64,000 bases of DNA from an uncultured Bacteroidia bacterium. GTDB taxonomy: Bacteria; Bacteroidota; Bacteroidia; Bacteroidales; UBA932. Below are positions 8,849 to 17,702 of this stretch, piece after piece. Each line of letters begins with the position of its first letter. Positions within the stretch are counted from its first letter, which is position 1. Location: the NCBI GenBank assembly GCA_902788095.1, contig CADAIT010000006.1, forward strand, positions 62,001 through 126,000. The letters are read 5' to 3'. The position numbers were made by a program, and so were the translations under genes. The notes under the pieces are model-generated. The model saw only the letters and a program-made list of their open reading frames with translations, had not been told where the DNA came from and searched no databases.

Positions 8849-10252
8849 TTAAAATTCTGCGTTTTTAGGTGTGCGGGGGAAGGGTATGACATCCCGGATG
8901 TTGGCCATGCCGGTAACAAAGAGCAGCAGGCGCTCAAAGCCCAGTCCGAATCCGCTGTGCGGAACAGAGCCGTAACGGCGGGTGTCGATATACCATTCCA
9001 GATTCTTCCGGGACATGCCCAGTTCTTCGATGCGCCGCTCCAGTTTTTCCAGGGAGGCCTCCCGTTCGCTGCCGCCGATGATTTCGCCGATTTTCGGGAA
9101 GAGCACGTCCATGCCCCGCACGGTGCGGCCGTCCTCGTTCTGCTTCATGTAGAAGGCCTTGATGTCCTTGGGGAAGTCGATGAGGATAACGGGTTTCTGG
9201 AAGTGTTTCTCCACCAGGTACCGTTCGTGCTCGCTCTGGAAATCCGTGCCCCAGTGTACGGGATACTCGAACTTGACACCGTTTGCGACAGCCTTTTCCA
9301 AAATGTCCACGGCTTCCGTATAGGTGACCTTCTGGAAGTCGATGCCCAGTACGCTGCGCATGCGCTCGATGAGGCCGTCGTCGTATTTGTCGTTGAGGAA
9401 GCGGAGGTCATCCAGGCAGTTGTCCAGCGCGTACTGCACCAGATATTTCACGAATTCCTCTGCCAGGGCCATGTTGTCGTTGATGTCGTAGAAGGCCATT
9501 TCCGGCTCAATCATCCAGAACTCGGCCAGGTGGCGCGGGGTGTTGGAGTTCTCTGCGCGGAAGGTAGGGCCGAAGGTGTAGATTTCGCCGACGGCGGTAG
9601 CTCCCAGCTCACCCTCCAGCTGGCCGGAAACGGTAAGGGAGGTTTTTTTGCCGAAGAAGTCCTTGGAGAAGTCCACGTTGCCCTTTTTGTCCAGCGGGAT
9701 GTTCTTGAGGTCCAGGGTGGTTACCTGGAACATGTCGCCGGCGCCCTCTGCATCGCTTTCTGTGATGAGTGGCGTGTGCAGATATACGAAACCTTTTTCG
9801 TTGAAGAACTTGTGGATGGCGAAAGCCATGGCGTTGCGGATGCGCAGGACGGCTCCGAAAGTGTTGGTCCTCAGGCGCATGTGGGCCACGCTGCGGAGAT
9901 ATTCCAATGTGGTGTCCTTTTTCTGGAGCGGGAAGCGCATGGGGTCGCAGTCTCCCAGGACCTCCATCTCGGAAGCCTGGATTTCCACGGCCTGGCCGCT
10001 GCCCTGTGATTCCACAAGCTGTCCTTTCACAGCCAGGGAAGCGCCCGTGGTGATGCGTTTGAGGAGTTCTTCGTCGAACAGCTCCGTATTGGCGACAATT
10101 TGGATATTATTGATGGTGGAACCGTCGTTCAGGGCGATGAATTTCACTTGCTTGTTGCCTCGCTTGGTGCGTACCCAGCCTTTGGCCAGTACTTCCCGGC
10201 CCGGCTCCGAGGCGAGCAGAGCCTTGATTTTGGTCCTTTTCACAGTTTCCAT
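8849..10252 (-). CDS. asnS: asparaginyl-tRNA synthetase
   Basis: The 467-residue class IIb synthetase charges tRNA-Asn. It has an N-terminal OB-fold anticodon-binding domain (about residues 15-105, [19 protein letters not shown]) and then the class II catalytic core. Motif 2 is [17 protein letters not shown], and motif 3 is [15 protein letters not shown] near the C-terminus. The FGLGFER and EPEMAFYD features favour AsnRS over AspRS or LysRS. It is the first gene of the leftward group asnS-udk-tonB-like-plsC-GH92, with a promoter (TTTG, 20 nt, TATATTTG) just upstream. Confidence 0.96.
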   Translation of the reverse strand: METVKRTKIKALLASEPGREVLAKGWVRTKRGNKQVKFIALNDGSTINNIQIVANTELFDEELLKRITTGASLAVKGQLVESQGSGQAVEIQASEMEVLGDCDPMRFPLQKKDTTLEYLRSVAHMRLRTNTFGAVLRIRNAMAFAIHKFFNEKGFVYLHTPLITESDAEGAGDMFQVTTLDLKNIPLDKKGNVDFSKDFFGKKTSLTVSGQLEGELGATAVGEIYTFGPTFRAENSNTPRHLAEFWMIEPEMAFYDINDNMALAEEFVKYLVQYALDNCLDDLRFLNDKYDDGLIERMRSVLGIDFQKVTYTEAVDILEKAVANGVKFEYPVHWGTDFQSEHERYLVEKHFQKPVILIDFPKDIKAFYMKQNEDGRTVRGMDVLFPKIGEIIGGSEREASLEKLERRIEELGMSRKNLEWYIDTRRYGSVPHSGFGLGFERLLLFVTGMANIRDVIPFPRTPKNAEF

Positions 10253-10275
10253 AATTTCCGATACTTCAAATCATG

Positions 10276-10307
10276 CAAATATAACATTTTCCCCGCACCT
10301 TAGCAAA
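10276..10307 (-). promoter_or_regulatory. promoter of asnS
   Basis: Read on the minus strand, TTTG (10304-10307) and TATATTTG (10276-10283) are separated by exactly 20 nt, the Bacteroidota -33/-7 arrangement. Transcription would begin near 10271, giving a leader of about 20 nt. The -33 element shares bases with the T-tract of the terminator that ends the upstream operon. Confidence 0.7.
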
Positions 10308-10336
10308 AAAAAGGCTCCCTGCTTTTACAGGGAGCC
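10305..10336 (-). terminator. rho-independent terminator of the riboside operon
   Basis: A perfect 9-bp stem (GGCTCCCTG/CAGGGAGCC) with a 6-nt loop is followed on the minus strand by eight T. It lies 22 nt after the stop of the repeat-bearing lipoprotein gene and closes the long leftward operon that starts with ribokinase. Confidence 0.88.
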
Positions 10337-10357
10337 GGAAATGCGTTGAACCGGGGG

Positions 10358-11254
10358 TTACTTTTTAACCTTGATGGTCTTCTTTTCCACGGCGAAGCAA
10401 ACGTCAAAGTCGTAGTCTCCGGCGTAGTATTTAACCTCCTTGACAATGCCACCGGTGGCCTCGTCGTATTCGTACTCGAAGGTAGCTTTGGCGTCGCGGT
10501 CCTGCCATTTGGCCTCGGTGCACACCTTTTCGGAGCTGCGGCCGAACAGACCGGTCTCATAGAGGAAGCGGCTCAGGCCGGCATCTTCGGAATAGGAAGT
10601 GTGGATGTCAGCCACATTGTCCTTGGTGTCGTACTTGTGCTCTTTGAGGCGGCTTCCGTCGCGGCTCCAGGTAAAGACATTCTTGTTTTGGACAACATAG
10701 GAGGTCTTAACCTCTCCGCCAATAGATGCGGTGAGCTGGAAACCGTCGGCGTCGTAGGTGTAGGTCCATACTTCCGCAGGGTCCTTGAGATTGTTGGTGA
10801 ACTGGGTGCAAAGACCTTTGTCGTTCAGCTTGAGGTTGTAGATTACGATGTTCTCATCGGCCTCCGTAGTGACGTCGCAGCTTGTGAAGTCATCGTTGTA
10901 GTCAAACAGATAACCTTTTTCCTTGTCGCCTTTTACGAGAGCGGAGACAATGTGACCGTACTCGTCATAGGAGAGGTCCCAACGGGTTTCGCCAATGCGG
11001 GTAGCCTTCCAGTCATTCTCCTCGGGCCAGTCGCAGATGGCCTCGATGTAAGCGGTCTTGAGGATTACTTCCACATCTTTGTACTCAGTGCCGGGGGTCT
11101 CGCCGCCAGGGGTATTGCCACCAGGAGTCTCACCGCCAGGAGTTTCTCCGCCAGGGGTCTCGCCGCCGGGCTTCACGGTCGGTGCGGGTTTTTCGCAGGA
11201 TGCCATCCCGGCCACCAGCAGGGACGCCATCAGTACATAGAATAACTTTTTCAT
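10358..11254 (-). CDS. lipoprotein with PGGET tandem repeats, unknown function
   Basis: The 298-residue protein begins with a lipoprotein signal (Cys at 20 in GMASCEK). A low-complexity linker of about five PGGETPGG-type repeats follows (residues ~27-58), encoded by a 15-bp tandem repeat at about 11091-11172. The rest (residues ~65-298) is beta-rich and contains repeated short 'YDEYGHIVSALVKGDKEKGY', 'YTYDADGFQLTAS' and 'EYEYDEATGGIVKEV' strands. This pattern is like YD/RHS-type or 'DUF4595-like' beta-sheet proteins of Bacteroidales. It is the last gene of the operon. The flexible linker suggests a surface domain held away from the membrane, possibly a binding protein for the scavenging system; that role is inferred from position only. 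Confidence 0.6.
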   Translation of the reverse strand: MKKLFYVLMASLLVAGMASCEKPAPTVKPGGETPGGETPGGETPGGNTPGGETPGTEYKDVEVILKTAYIEAICDWPEENDWKATRIGETRWDLSYDEYGHIVSALVKGDKEKGYLFDYNDDFTSCDVTTEADENIVIYNLKLNDKGLCTQFTNNLKDPAEVWTYTYDADGFQLTASIGGEVKTSYVVQNKNVFTWSRDGSRLKEHKYDTKDNVADIHTSYSEDAGLSRFLYETGLFGRSSEKVCTEAKWQDRDAKATFEYEYDEATGGIVKEVKYYAGDYDFDVCFAVEKKTIKVKK

Positions 11255-11271
11255 AATAAATAAATTAAGGA

Positions 11272-12807
11272 TTAAAAGTTAAAAAGTGTTTTATTGGTTT
11301 CAATCAGTCTGAGAATATCTTTTTCAGGGTCTTCCGTGGCTTTGGCTACGCGGTATTCGAAGGGGCAGTCTCCAAGTTTGCATGCAGTGTAGAGCGCTCC
11401 CATGTCTTTGTAATTGACGCCGTAATCCGTATTGAGGATAACATAGCTGCAAGTTCTGACCGGAACAATCTCTTCGCCCAGGGAAGCATCGATGAAGCAA
11501 ATTTTGGCGGCCTGTTCCTGAAGGGCGAGGGCTTCTTTTCCCGCCTCGCCGACGGCGACAATCCCCAGTTTAGCCCCGCTAATCCTGGACTGCCAGTCCT
11601 CTTTCCAATCGGCCAGGTTTTTCACGCTTAAATCGCAGGGCAGGAGGGCGTAATTGCCTGCGCCGCGGCTCAGTTCCGCCATCAGGTCTCCAACCCGCTT
11701 GAAGTCTTTGTATGCCACCAGTACAAGGGAACCGCTTTCGGAGAAAGTCTCCGTCCTGTACACACCCTCCCCGTCCAGCGTGATGTCGGGGATGCGGGGT
11801 TCCTCTATCTTGCGTCCCGGCCAGACATCCCCTCCGTTCATGTAGAAAGAGAACATGGTGAGGACTTCATTGAGGGCGTCCATCCAGTATGTGGAGGTGT
11901 GCGCGCCGTTGCCTACACGGTACTCGTGCGCAAAGCCGCGGTCCCGGAGCACGACGTGCAGGGAGTCGTTGGCTATCAGAAGCTGTTCTTCGTCGTCTCC
12001 GCAGGTGAAGTACCATTTCACGCTTTCAAGCGCCTGGCGGTTCTCTTCATTGAAGACATAGTAGGGACAATGCTCCTTGTAGTAGTCCGTGAGCCGGGCT
12101 TCCCCTTTTTCTCCCTTCCCGCCGAACAGCGACCCCCACTGGGTGTTCCATCCGCTGCTGCTTTCCGTCATATACTGCCGGTCCGTGCGGAAAGACATGG
12201 AAAGAGGAGCGCTGCAGAGGAAAACCTCGGGATGTTTCGCGGCAAGGACATAGGCCCCGAAGCCTCCCATGGAGTATCCCGTGACGCAGCGATGCTGCTT
12301 GTCTGGAATCGTACGGAGTGTGGCGTCAATATGCGGGACAAGTTCCTGGACAAACATGTCCATATAGTCAAAGGAATCGTCATACTTATTGACATAGTAG
12401 CACTGGTATCCCATGGGATAAACATATATCATGTCCTCGAGGCCGGCCGACTCAAGGGCCGATATCCGGTCACGGGCGTGGAGCCAGTCTCCGTTCCAGG
12501 AATTCTGGTCGTCTCCGTAGCCGTGCAGCATGTACACGACCGGATAATGCCTGTCCTGGTTGTCATGATAGTCCTTAGGCAGAAGAAGGGAATAACGTAC
12601 GTCCGTGTCCAGAATGGTGCTGGAGAGCACCAAGTCCCTCTGGTAGCGGTCGGGATTGGGGTCCTGCTTACCTTCTTCAGGGTCCGTTTTCTGCTCCTGC
12701 GGGTCTGGCTGCTTTTCCTCCGGCTGCTTCTCCGGTGTCTTGGAGCATCCGTTGGAGGACAGCATGGCCAGCATGCAAACAAACATTATGAAATTACAGT
12801 GAATCAT
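11272..12807 (-). CDS. secreted alpha/beta-hydrolase esterase (CE1/esterase D type) with extra C-terminal domain
   Basis: The protein has about 511 residues and a hydrophobic signal ending near LSSNGCSK, probably a lipoprotein. I use the ATG at 12807, the third in frame. The first two would place a charged stretch before the signal. Residues ~50-310 form an esterase D-like hydrolase: PVVYMLHGYGDDQNSW (oxyanion region), GYSMGGFGAY (nucleophile Ser) and NGAHTSTYWMDAL (catalytic His). Such enzymes cut carboxyl esters from sugars or small thioesters. Residues ~330-511 form a second alpha/beta domain with no motif I recognise. The start overlaps the preceding hydrolase gene by 14 nt, so it is co-translated with the three ADP-ribosylglycohydrolases and may remove ester groups from the same substrate. 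Confidence 0.78.
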   Translation of the reverse strand: MIHCNFIMFVCMLAMLSSNGCSKTPEKQPEEKQPDPQEQKTDPEEGKQDPNPDRYQRDLVLSSTILDTDVRYSLLLPKDYHDNQDRHYPVVYMLHGYGDDQNSWNGDWLHARDRISALESAGLEDMIYVYPMGYQCYYVNKYDDSFDYMDMFVQELVPHIDATLRTIPDKQHRCVTGYSMGGFGAYVLAAKHPEVFLCSAPLSMSFRTDRQYMTESSSGWNTQWGSLFGGKGEKGEARLTDYYKEHCPYYVFNEENRQALESVKWYFTCGDDEEQLLIANDSLHVVLRDRGFAHEYRVGNGAHTSTYWMDALNEVLTMFSFYMNGGDVWPGRKIEEPRIPDITLDGEGVYRTETFSESGSLVLVAYKDFKRVGDLMAELSRGAGNYALLPCDLSVKNLADWKEDWQSRISGAKLGIVAVGEAGKEALALQEQAAKICFIDASLGEEIVPVRTCSYVILNTDYGVNYKDMGALYTACKLGDCPFEYRVAKATEDPEKDILRLIETNKTLFNF

Positions 12808-14293
12808 AGACGACCATTTCTTGTGCATACAGTTCATAATCCGGATGAGGGTTATTCAGACGGAGGGTAAGCGTGTGTTCTCCGCTTTCGAAACAATAAG
12901 AACTGAAAATCTCGTACTTGCGCTTGATGTAGTCAATCGGCATAGTAAAGTGTTCAATTTCTTTTCCGTCCAGAAGGGCCGTAACGGACGCCACATAGCT
13001 GTCATCCGCATGGCCGGTTTTCCGGACGCTGCCTTCCACTACGATGCTGTTTCCTTTGAAGCTAAGGTCCACGGAGGTTGTGAACGCTTTTTTCAGGACC
13101 CGTTTCTCCACGGGCTTGATGCCTTCAAAGCTTTGTTCGTAGCGGACAGGCTGTGGTGTTTCCACATTGAATAAGATGCCGTTTTGGCCTGTTTCGTTGC
13201 ATTTTACAACCAGATTGTAGTTCTCCTGGCAGACCTGTTCCAGACTGAGCGTCGTGTACGGGAAGGGGATATCCTTGATTTTTTCGGCTCCCTTTTTCCA
13301 GTAGTCCGGGATTGCGTCATAACCGTACATGACACCCAGGATGCCCGCCGCCGATGCCGGGTTGCAGTCGGAGTCGTTTCCGCAGCGGGTGGATATGTCC
13401 ATCGTCTTCAGGAAATCCCCCTCTCCGTACAGGAGGCCGATGACCACGAACGCGGAGTTGATGGTGGCGTCGATGTTAAAGCCGTTCCAAACGCCCTCGG
13501 GGCATCCGACGTCGTTGGCATGGCGGTTGGTGACTTCGAACCAGCACTGTTTCCAGTCGTCGGGATACTTCTTCCAGTACTTGATTACATCCGAGATGGT
13601 ATTGTGGAACTTGGTTCCTTCGGGGATGGTCCTGAGGGCTTCGGTCACAAGGGTGGGGATGTCTTGGCACACATAGGCCAGGGCGTACATGGCGCCGATG
13701 TAAACGCCTCCGTACCAGCCGTCTCCGTAATTCATGATGTGGCCGATGCGGTCGCTGAGTTCCGAGGCCTTGTTCACCTGGCCGGGGTAGAGCATGCCGA
13801 TGAAATCGGCCTCGATCTGGAAGTCGATGTCATCTGCATGGGGATTGTACTTCCAGTGCCCGCTTTCCGGGGCGCCGCGCCCGTTGAGGATATTGTAGCG
13901 GGCGGCCTGGTTGGCGTGCCACAACTTGTAGTCGGCATAGGCAAAGGCGTTGGCATAAGACTCCACGGGTGCGTCCAGCCCTTCTTTCAGCATGGTCTCC
14001 ATGAAAGAGAGGTCCATGTAAACGTCGTCGTACAGGCCGGGATCCTCGATGTAGGTATCGTAGATATAGTCATCATACCAGGTGAGGGGAATCTCCTCCA
14101 TGATGAGTCCGCCCTTGTACTTGAACTCCGTAGGACCGCCATAGGTGCAGCCGATGGTCTGTCCGTACCACCCGCCGCGGATTTTGTCCATAAGGCTTGC
14201 CTGGTCCAGGCTCACGGATTGGCCATAAGGTACCTTTGGGGCCTGGGAGCAGGCCGCAAGGAAAACCAGTGATAGGATGAGTAACTTTTTCAT
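12794..14293 (-). CDS. ADP-ribosylglycohydrolase family lipoprotein (third of three)
   Basis: The 499-residue lipoprotein has its Cys at 15 (FLAACSQ). The ATG at 14293 is chosen because the slightly longer frame would need a TTG start. The DraG/ARH fold is visible. DKIRGGWYGQTIGCTYGGPT is the N-terminal metal-site helix, YDDVYMDLSF replaces the usual TDDT, and CGNDSDCNPASAAGILG is the second magnesium-binding block. These residues bind the two metal ions that cleave the N- or O-glycosidic bond to (ADP-)ribose. After ~370 residues a beta domain follows (VDLSFKGNSIVVEGSV and on). As a lipoprotein it acts outside the cytoplasm, unlike DraG. It lies in a run of three paralogous but diverged hydrolases after SusD. 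Confidence 0.85.
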   Translation of the reverse strand: MKKLLILSLVFLAACSQAPKVPYGQSVSLDQASLMDKIRGGWYGQTIGCTYGGPTEFKYKGGLIMEEIPLTWYDDYIYDTYIEDPGLYDDVYMDLSFMETMLKEGLDAPVESYANAFAYADYKLWHANQAARYNILNGRGAPESGHWKYNPHADDIDFQIEADFIGMLYPGQVNKASELSDRIGHIMNYGDGWYGGVYIGAMYALAYVCQDIPTLVTEALRTIPEGTKFHNTISDVIKYWKKYPDDWKQCWFEVTNRHANDVGCPEGVWNGFNIDATINSAFVVIGLLYGEGDFLKTMDISTRCGNDSDCNPASAAGILGVMYGYDAIPDYWKKGAEKIKDIPFPYTTLSLEQVCQENYNLVVKCNETGQNGILFNVETPQPVRYEQSFEGIKPVEKRVLKKAFTTSVDLSFKGNSIVVEGSVRKTGHADDSYVASVTALLDGKEIEHFTMPIDYIKRKYEIFSSYCFESGEHTLTLRLNNPHPDYELYAQEMVVYDSL

Positions 14294-14335
14294 TTCTTTT
14301 TTCAAATCCCTCGGCTATGCCCGGGATGACGGTAA

Positions 14336-15946
14336 TCAGTTGTGATAGTAAGTGTCCGTATTGGGCTTGCTGCCGTAGTATTCTATTGCGTTTATCCTGA
14401 GCAGATAGGTGTCAGGCTTGGGATTGCGCCAGATGAGCTTGACATGGTGGCGACCTTCTTCCATCCCGTACTTCCATGCGGGTTCCAGTTTGCGCGACGT
14501 TCCCTTCATGGGGAGGATGGACACCTGGTCCAGGACGCCGTCAATCCACACCTCGATTTCGGCCACATACGGGTCGTCTTCTTCGGCCATGGCAAAGACC
14601 TCGGAGCCGACATGTTTCTTGGCGACGCGCTGGGCGTAGTCTTCGGTGATGCCTCTCAGGCACACGAGGTTGCCCCAAATCACGAAGCCGTTGCCGGAGA
14701 AGTCAAACTCATAGACATCCTTCAGCCAGGCGTCTTTCTGGTCGCGCATCAGCGGATAAGTGTCCACAAAATTCTGCTCCAGGGGAAGAACTTTCGGTTT
14801 GGAGATGGGAATGACAACCTCGTTTTCACGTACTTCTCCGCCGTTTTTCGCGATGAGCTGCAGGGCGTGGTTGAAGGAATACTGACTGCCCTTCGAAAGG
14901 GAGACGTCCGTGCCTTCAAAGTCCAGGTCCCAGATTTCCATCACCGGCTTGCGCCAGAATTCCGGGATGTTCTCAAGGCCATAGACCACGCCGAGAACGC
15001 CGCCGACGGTTGCCGGGTTGCAGTCGGAATCCTGACCGCAGCGGGTGGCAATCTCCATGGATTTTCCAAAGTCTCCGTCACCGTACAGCATGCCGATGGT
15101 AACATAGGCGCTGTTGAGTTTCGCGTCGATGTCAAAACTCAGGCCGACGCCTTTGGGGCAGCCGGTGTCCGCACCCCACTTTTTCAGGACCTCGAACCAG
15201 GTGGCTTTCCAGTCCGAGGGGTATTTCCTGTGCCACTGGCGTACGTCGTTGATGCACTGCCAGAAAGTGCTCTCGTGGGGAATTGCCTCAAGGGCCATGT
15301 CCACAATTTTTGCAGGATTGTTCTCCACGAAGGCCGCGCTGTACAGGCCTGCAACGTATGCTCCGCCGTAGAATCCGTCACCGCTGTTCATGATGTGGCC
15401 CACCCTGTCCGCTATATCGAGCGCCTCGGGGAGCATGCCGGGGGCCATCAGTCCGACGAAATCGGCCTCAATCTGGAAATCAAGGTCATCGGCGTGGGGG
15501 TTGTTGAGCCAGTTGCCGCTTTCCGGAGGCATGATGCCCTGGCGGACATTGTACCTTCCCGCCTGGTTGGCATGGGCCAGGTGGTAAGGAGCATACGCGA
15601 AACGCATGGCCAGGTCCTTGGCCGATGCATCCAGCCCCAGCTCTTCGAAGGCCTCGGCAAAAGTGAGGTCGTTGTAAACATCGTCAAAGAGGCCGGGTTT
15701 GCGGTCCCACCAGTGTTTCACGTAGCCGTCGCCCCAGCCGATGGGAATCTCTTCCGGGATGATGGTGCCGCAGAACTTGAACTCCGTGGGAGCGCCGTAC
15801 ACTACGCCGATGGTCTGGCCGGCCCATCCGCCCTTGATTTTGTCCATCAGGGCGTCTTTCGAAAGGGTCGCTTCCGTTTTTTCGGGCGCGGTGGCGCAGG
15901 CCGAAAGCAGGAGGACAGCTGCCAGTACGAGACTATTCCGCTTCAT
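14336..15946 (-). CDS. ADP-ribosylglycohydrolase family lipoprotein (second of three)
   Basis: The 536-residue lipoprotein has its Cys at 17 (LLSACAT). It shares the layout of the next gene: DKIKGGWAGQTIGVVYGAPTEF, then LFDDVYNDLTFAEAFEELG, then CGQDSDCNPATVGGVLGVVYG. The acidic metal ligands of the family are kept. Residues ~400-536 form a C-terminal beta domain (FDFSGNGFVIWGNLVCLRG) related to the one in the neighbour. Its start overlaps the end of the first hydrolase gene by 14 nt, so translation is coupled. It is probably a periplasmic or surface hydrolase of riboside bonds. It differs enough from its two neighbours to suggest a different substrate rather than a recent duplicate. Confidence 0.87.
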   Translation of the reverse strand: MKRNSLVLAAVLLLSACATAPEKTEATLSKDALMDKIKGGWAGQTIGVVYGAPTEFKFCGTIIPEEIPIGWGDGYVKHWWDRKPGLFDDVYNDLTFAEAFEELGLDASAKDLAMRFAYAPYHLAHANQAGRYNVRQGIMPPESGNWLNNPHADDLDFQIEADFVGLMAPGMLPEALDIADRVGHIMNSGDGFYGGAYVAGLYSAAFVENNPAKIVDMALEAIPHESTFWQCINDVRQWHRKYPSDWKATWFEVLKKWGADTGCPKGVGLSFDIDAKLNSAYVTIGMLYGDGDFGKSMEIATRCGQDSDCNPATVGGVLGVVYGLENIPEFWRKPVMEIWDLDFEGTDVSLSKGSQYSFNHALQLIAKNGGEVRENEVVIPISKPKVLPLEQNFVDTYPLMRDQKDAWLKDVYEFDFSGNGFVIWGNLVCLRGITEDYAQRVAKKHVGSEVFAMAEEDDPYVAEIEVWIDGVLDQVSILPMKGTSRKLEPAWKYGMEEGRHHVKLIWRNPKPDTYLLRINAIEYYGSKPNTDTYYHN

Positions 15947-17702
15947 AAACCTTGAGTTCCGTTATTGAAATGAAGGCCGACACCGCCTTGGTGTACTTGT
16001 GCCAGTGAATGAGGACGGCATCGTCTCCGATGATGCGCACGGCCGTTGTCGTAACCTTGGGGAAGGTGAAGACAAACTCGGCATTGTGCGGCTGGAAAAA
16101 GACTTCGTCCGAGTAGGGAAGAGAGGGCGTGACAGTGGCTTCTATCGGCACCCAGTTGCCGTTTTCGTCCAGATATTCCGGGTGCATGTTGCTATACCAT
16201 CCGCCGAATTCCTCCAGCGGACCATAGTGGAAGGAAATCATGTCCGTCGTTACGGGCTGGCTCCAGCGATAGCCGAAGTAGTCCTGCTTGGGCGCGTTGG
16301 ATTTTTCTCCAAGCGAGTAGAAGGCCGCTCCGGGGCCGCTCTCTACGCCGTCGTTGATGACATCCACGGTGTAGGCACGATAGGAAACGGGAATGGTGAG
16401 CCAGCAGGAATCCAGCGTGGCGCGGTCCGTCTCACGGGTGGCGGCAAGGATTTCCACCGCTTCGGGGGCGATGTTGCGGCCGTGGGGAGCGGGAAGCTCA
16501 AACAGGGCGGCAGGTTCCTTGGCCGGCGTGAAGCGGGCCTTGCGGTTGATGGTGTAGATTTTCTCTCCGTTTTCCTCGCGAACTTTGCCGCCACGGGCCA
16601 GGATGTTCTTTTCGGCAAGGACGACGGTGCGCTCGATGAGGTCCTCGATGGAGGCGTCGGGCATGTCGTAGCGGGTTACGTTGATGTAACGGTCGTTGAA
16701 GGGCTTGGTCCAGTGTTCAAAAGGCATGGCACGGTCCAGCGGAACGCATTCCACCCCGTTGATGACCCCCAGCAGTCCGCACATGGTGGCGGTCTGGTTG
16801 TCACAGTCGAAGCCCAGCGCACAGCCGATGGAAAGGGTCTTTTCCATGTCGCCGTCGCCATACAGAAGGGACAGGATGCCCATGGCGCCGTTCAGGTCCG
16901 CGTTCCAGATGCTCTTGGAAAGGTCGTCTTCGTTGAAATAGAGTTCATCGGCGATGACCTTTCTGGAAGCCTTCCAGTCCTGGGGATTCTTCTTCCAGAG
17001 CTCCAGGCATTCGTCTATGATGCCCCTGAAGCGGTCCTTTTCGGGGAGATACTCCTTGGCGTTGCGAATGAGGGTGGGGATGTCCTTCTCGAAGAAGGCT
17101 TCGGCGTACATGGCACCGTACACGACGGTAGGGGACACGGCCCAGTCGTCGGAGGTGATACGGGCCGCCCAGTCGGAAATGCCGGCCGCATAGTCGGGCA
17201 TGCCGGGGGCGGTGTAGGCCCAAATCTCGTTAATGAGCTGAGGGTCAATTTGGAACCAGTGCGGATTGTACTCCTTCTTGCCCGTGAGGGGCGGCGTGAA
17301 ACCGTAGTGCATCAGGCCCAGGGCGGCGCGGTTTGCCAGCCACACCCTGTCACGGATGTGATACATCCAGTGGTCACGGACCTGGGCATAAGTGGGATCC
17401 ACTCCGTTTTTCTCCATCATCAGGAGGTAGAGGTATTCGACATCGGTGTCATCGTCCGAGAAGGCGCCGTCCACGGCCTCCATTTTGCGCATGGCCTTGT
17501 TGAAGACAAAGGGGCCTTCACCGGGTTCGTCCACAAACTTGTTCTCATACTCAAGTCCGTAGATGTTGCCTACCATCTGGCCAATCCAGGCGCCGGCAAT
17601 CTTGTCCTTGAGCTGCGTGCGGGTAATTTCCAACGGCTTCTGCGCGCAGGATGCGGCAAGAAGGAGGATCGCTGCTGACAGTATTATTGATAACTTTTTC
17701 AT
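15933..17702 (-). CDS. ADP-ribosylglycohydrolase family lipoprotein (first of three)
   Basis: The 589-residue lipoprotein starts MKKLSIILSAAILLLAASC (Cys 19). A longer open frame exists, but its first 40 codons read like SusD C-terminal sequence out of frame, and the ATG here overlaps the SusD stop as ATGA. The family blocks are KDKIAGAWIGQMVGNIYG, FSDDDTDVEYLYLL (close to the canonical TDDT) and ALGFDCDNQTATMCGLLG. The C-terminal ~190 residues include a beta domain with WSQPVTTDMISFHYGPLEE, which resembles a small binding module. It is the most diverged of the three hydrolases and the first to be translated after SusD. A surface glycan-cleaving or ADP-ribose-removing role is inference. Confidence 0.87.
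   Translation of the reverse strand: MKKLSIILSAAILLLAASCAQKPLEITRTQLKDKIAGAWIGQMVGNIYGLEYENKFVDEPGEGPFVFNKAMRKMEAVDGAFSDDDTDVEYLYLLMMEKNGVDPTYAQVRDHWMYHIRDRVWLANRAALGLMHYGFTPPLTGKKEYNPHWFQIDPQLINEIWAYTAPGMPDYAAGISDWAARITSDDWAVSPTVVYGAMYAEAFFEKDIPTLIRNAKEYLPEKDRFRGIIDECLELWKKNPQDWKASRKVIADELYFNEDDLSKSIWNADLNGAMGILSLLYGDGDMEKTLSIGCALGFDCDNQTATMCGLLGVINGVECVPLDRAMPFEHWTKPFNDRYINVTRYDMPDASIEDLIERTVVLAEKNILARGGKVREENGEKIYTINRKARFTPAKEPAALFELPAPHGRNIAPEAVEILAATRETDRATLDSCWLTIPVSYRAYTVDVINDGVESGPGAAFYSLGEKSNAPKQDYFGYRWSQPVTTDMISFHYGPLEEFGGWYSNMHPEYLDENGNWVPIEATVTPSLPYSDEVFFQPHNAEFVFTFPKVTTTAVRIIGDDAVLIHWHKYTKAVSAFISITELKVYEAE

Noticed and set aside
11091-11172. Tandem repeats as a possible CRISPR-like array
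   Set aside because: Units are directly adjacent 15-bp coding repeats without spacers and keep a reading frame.
13184-17678. Very long open frames on the plus strand opposite the ADP-ribosylglycohydrolase genes (over 500 codons)
   Set aside because: They mirror the codon bias of the real minus-strand genes in a GC-rich sequence, show no signal peptides or motifs, and overlap clear conserved genes along their full length.
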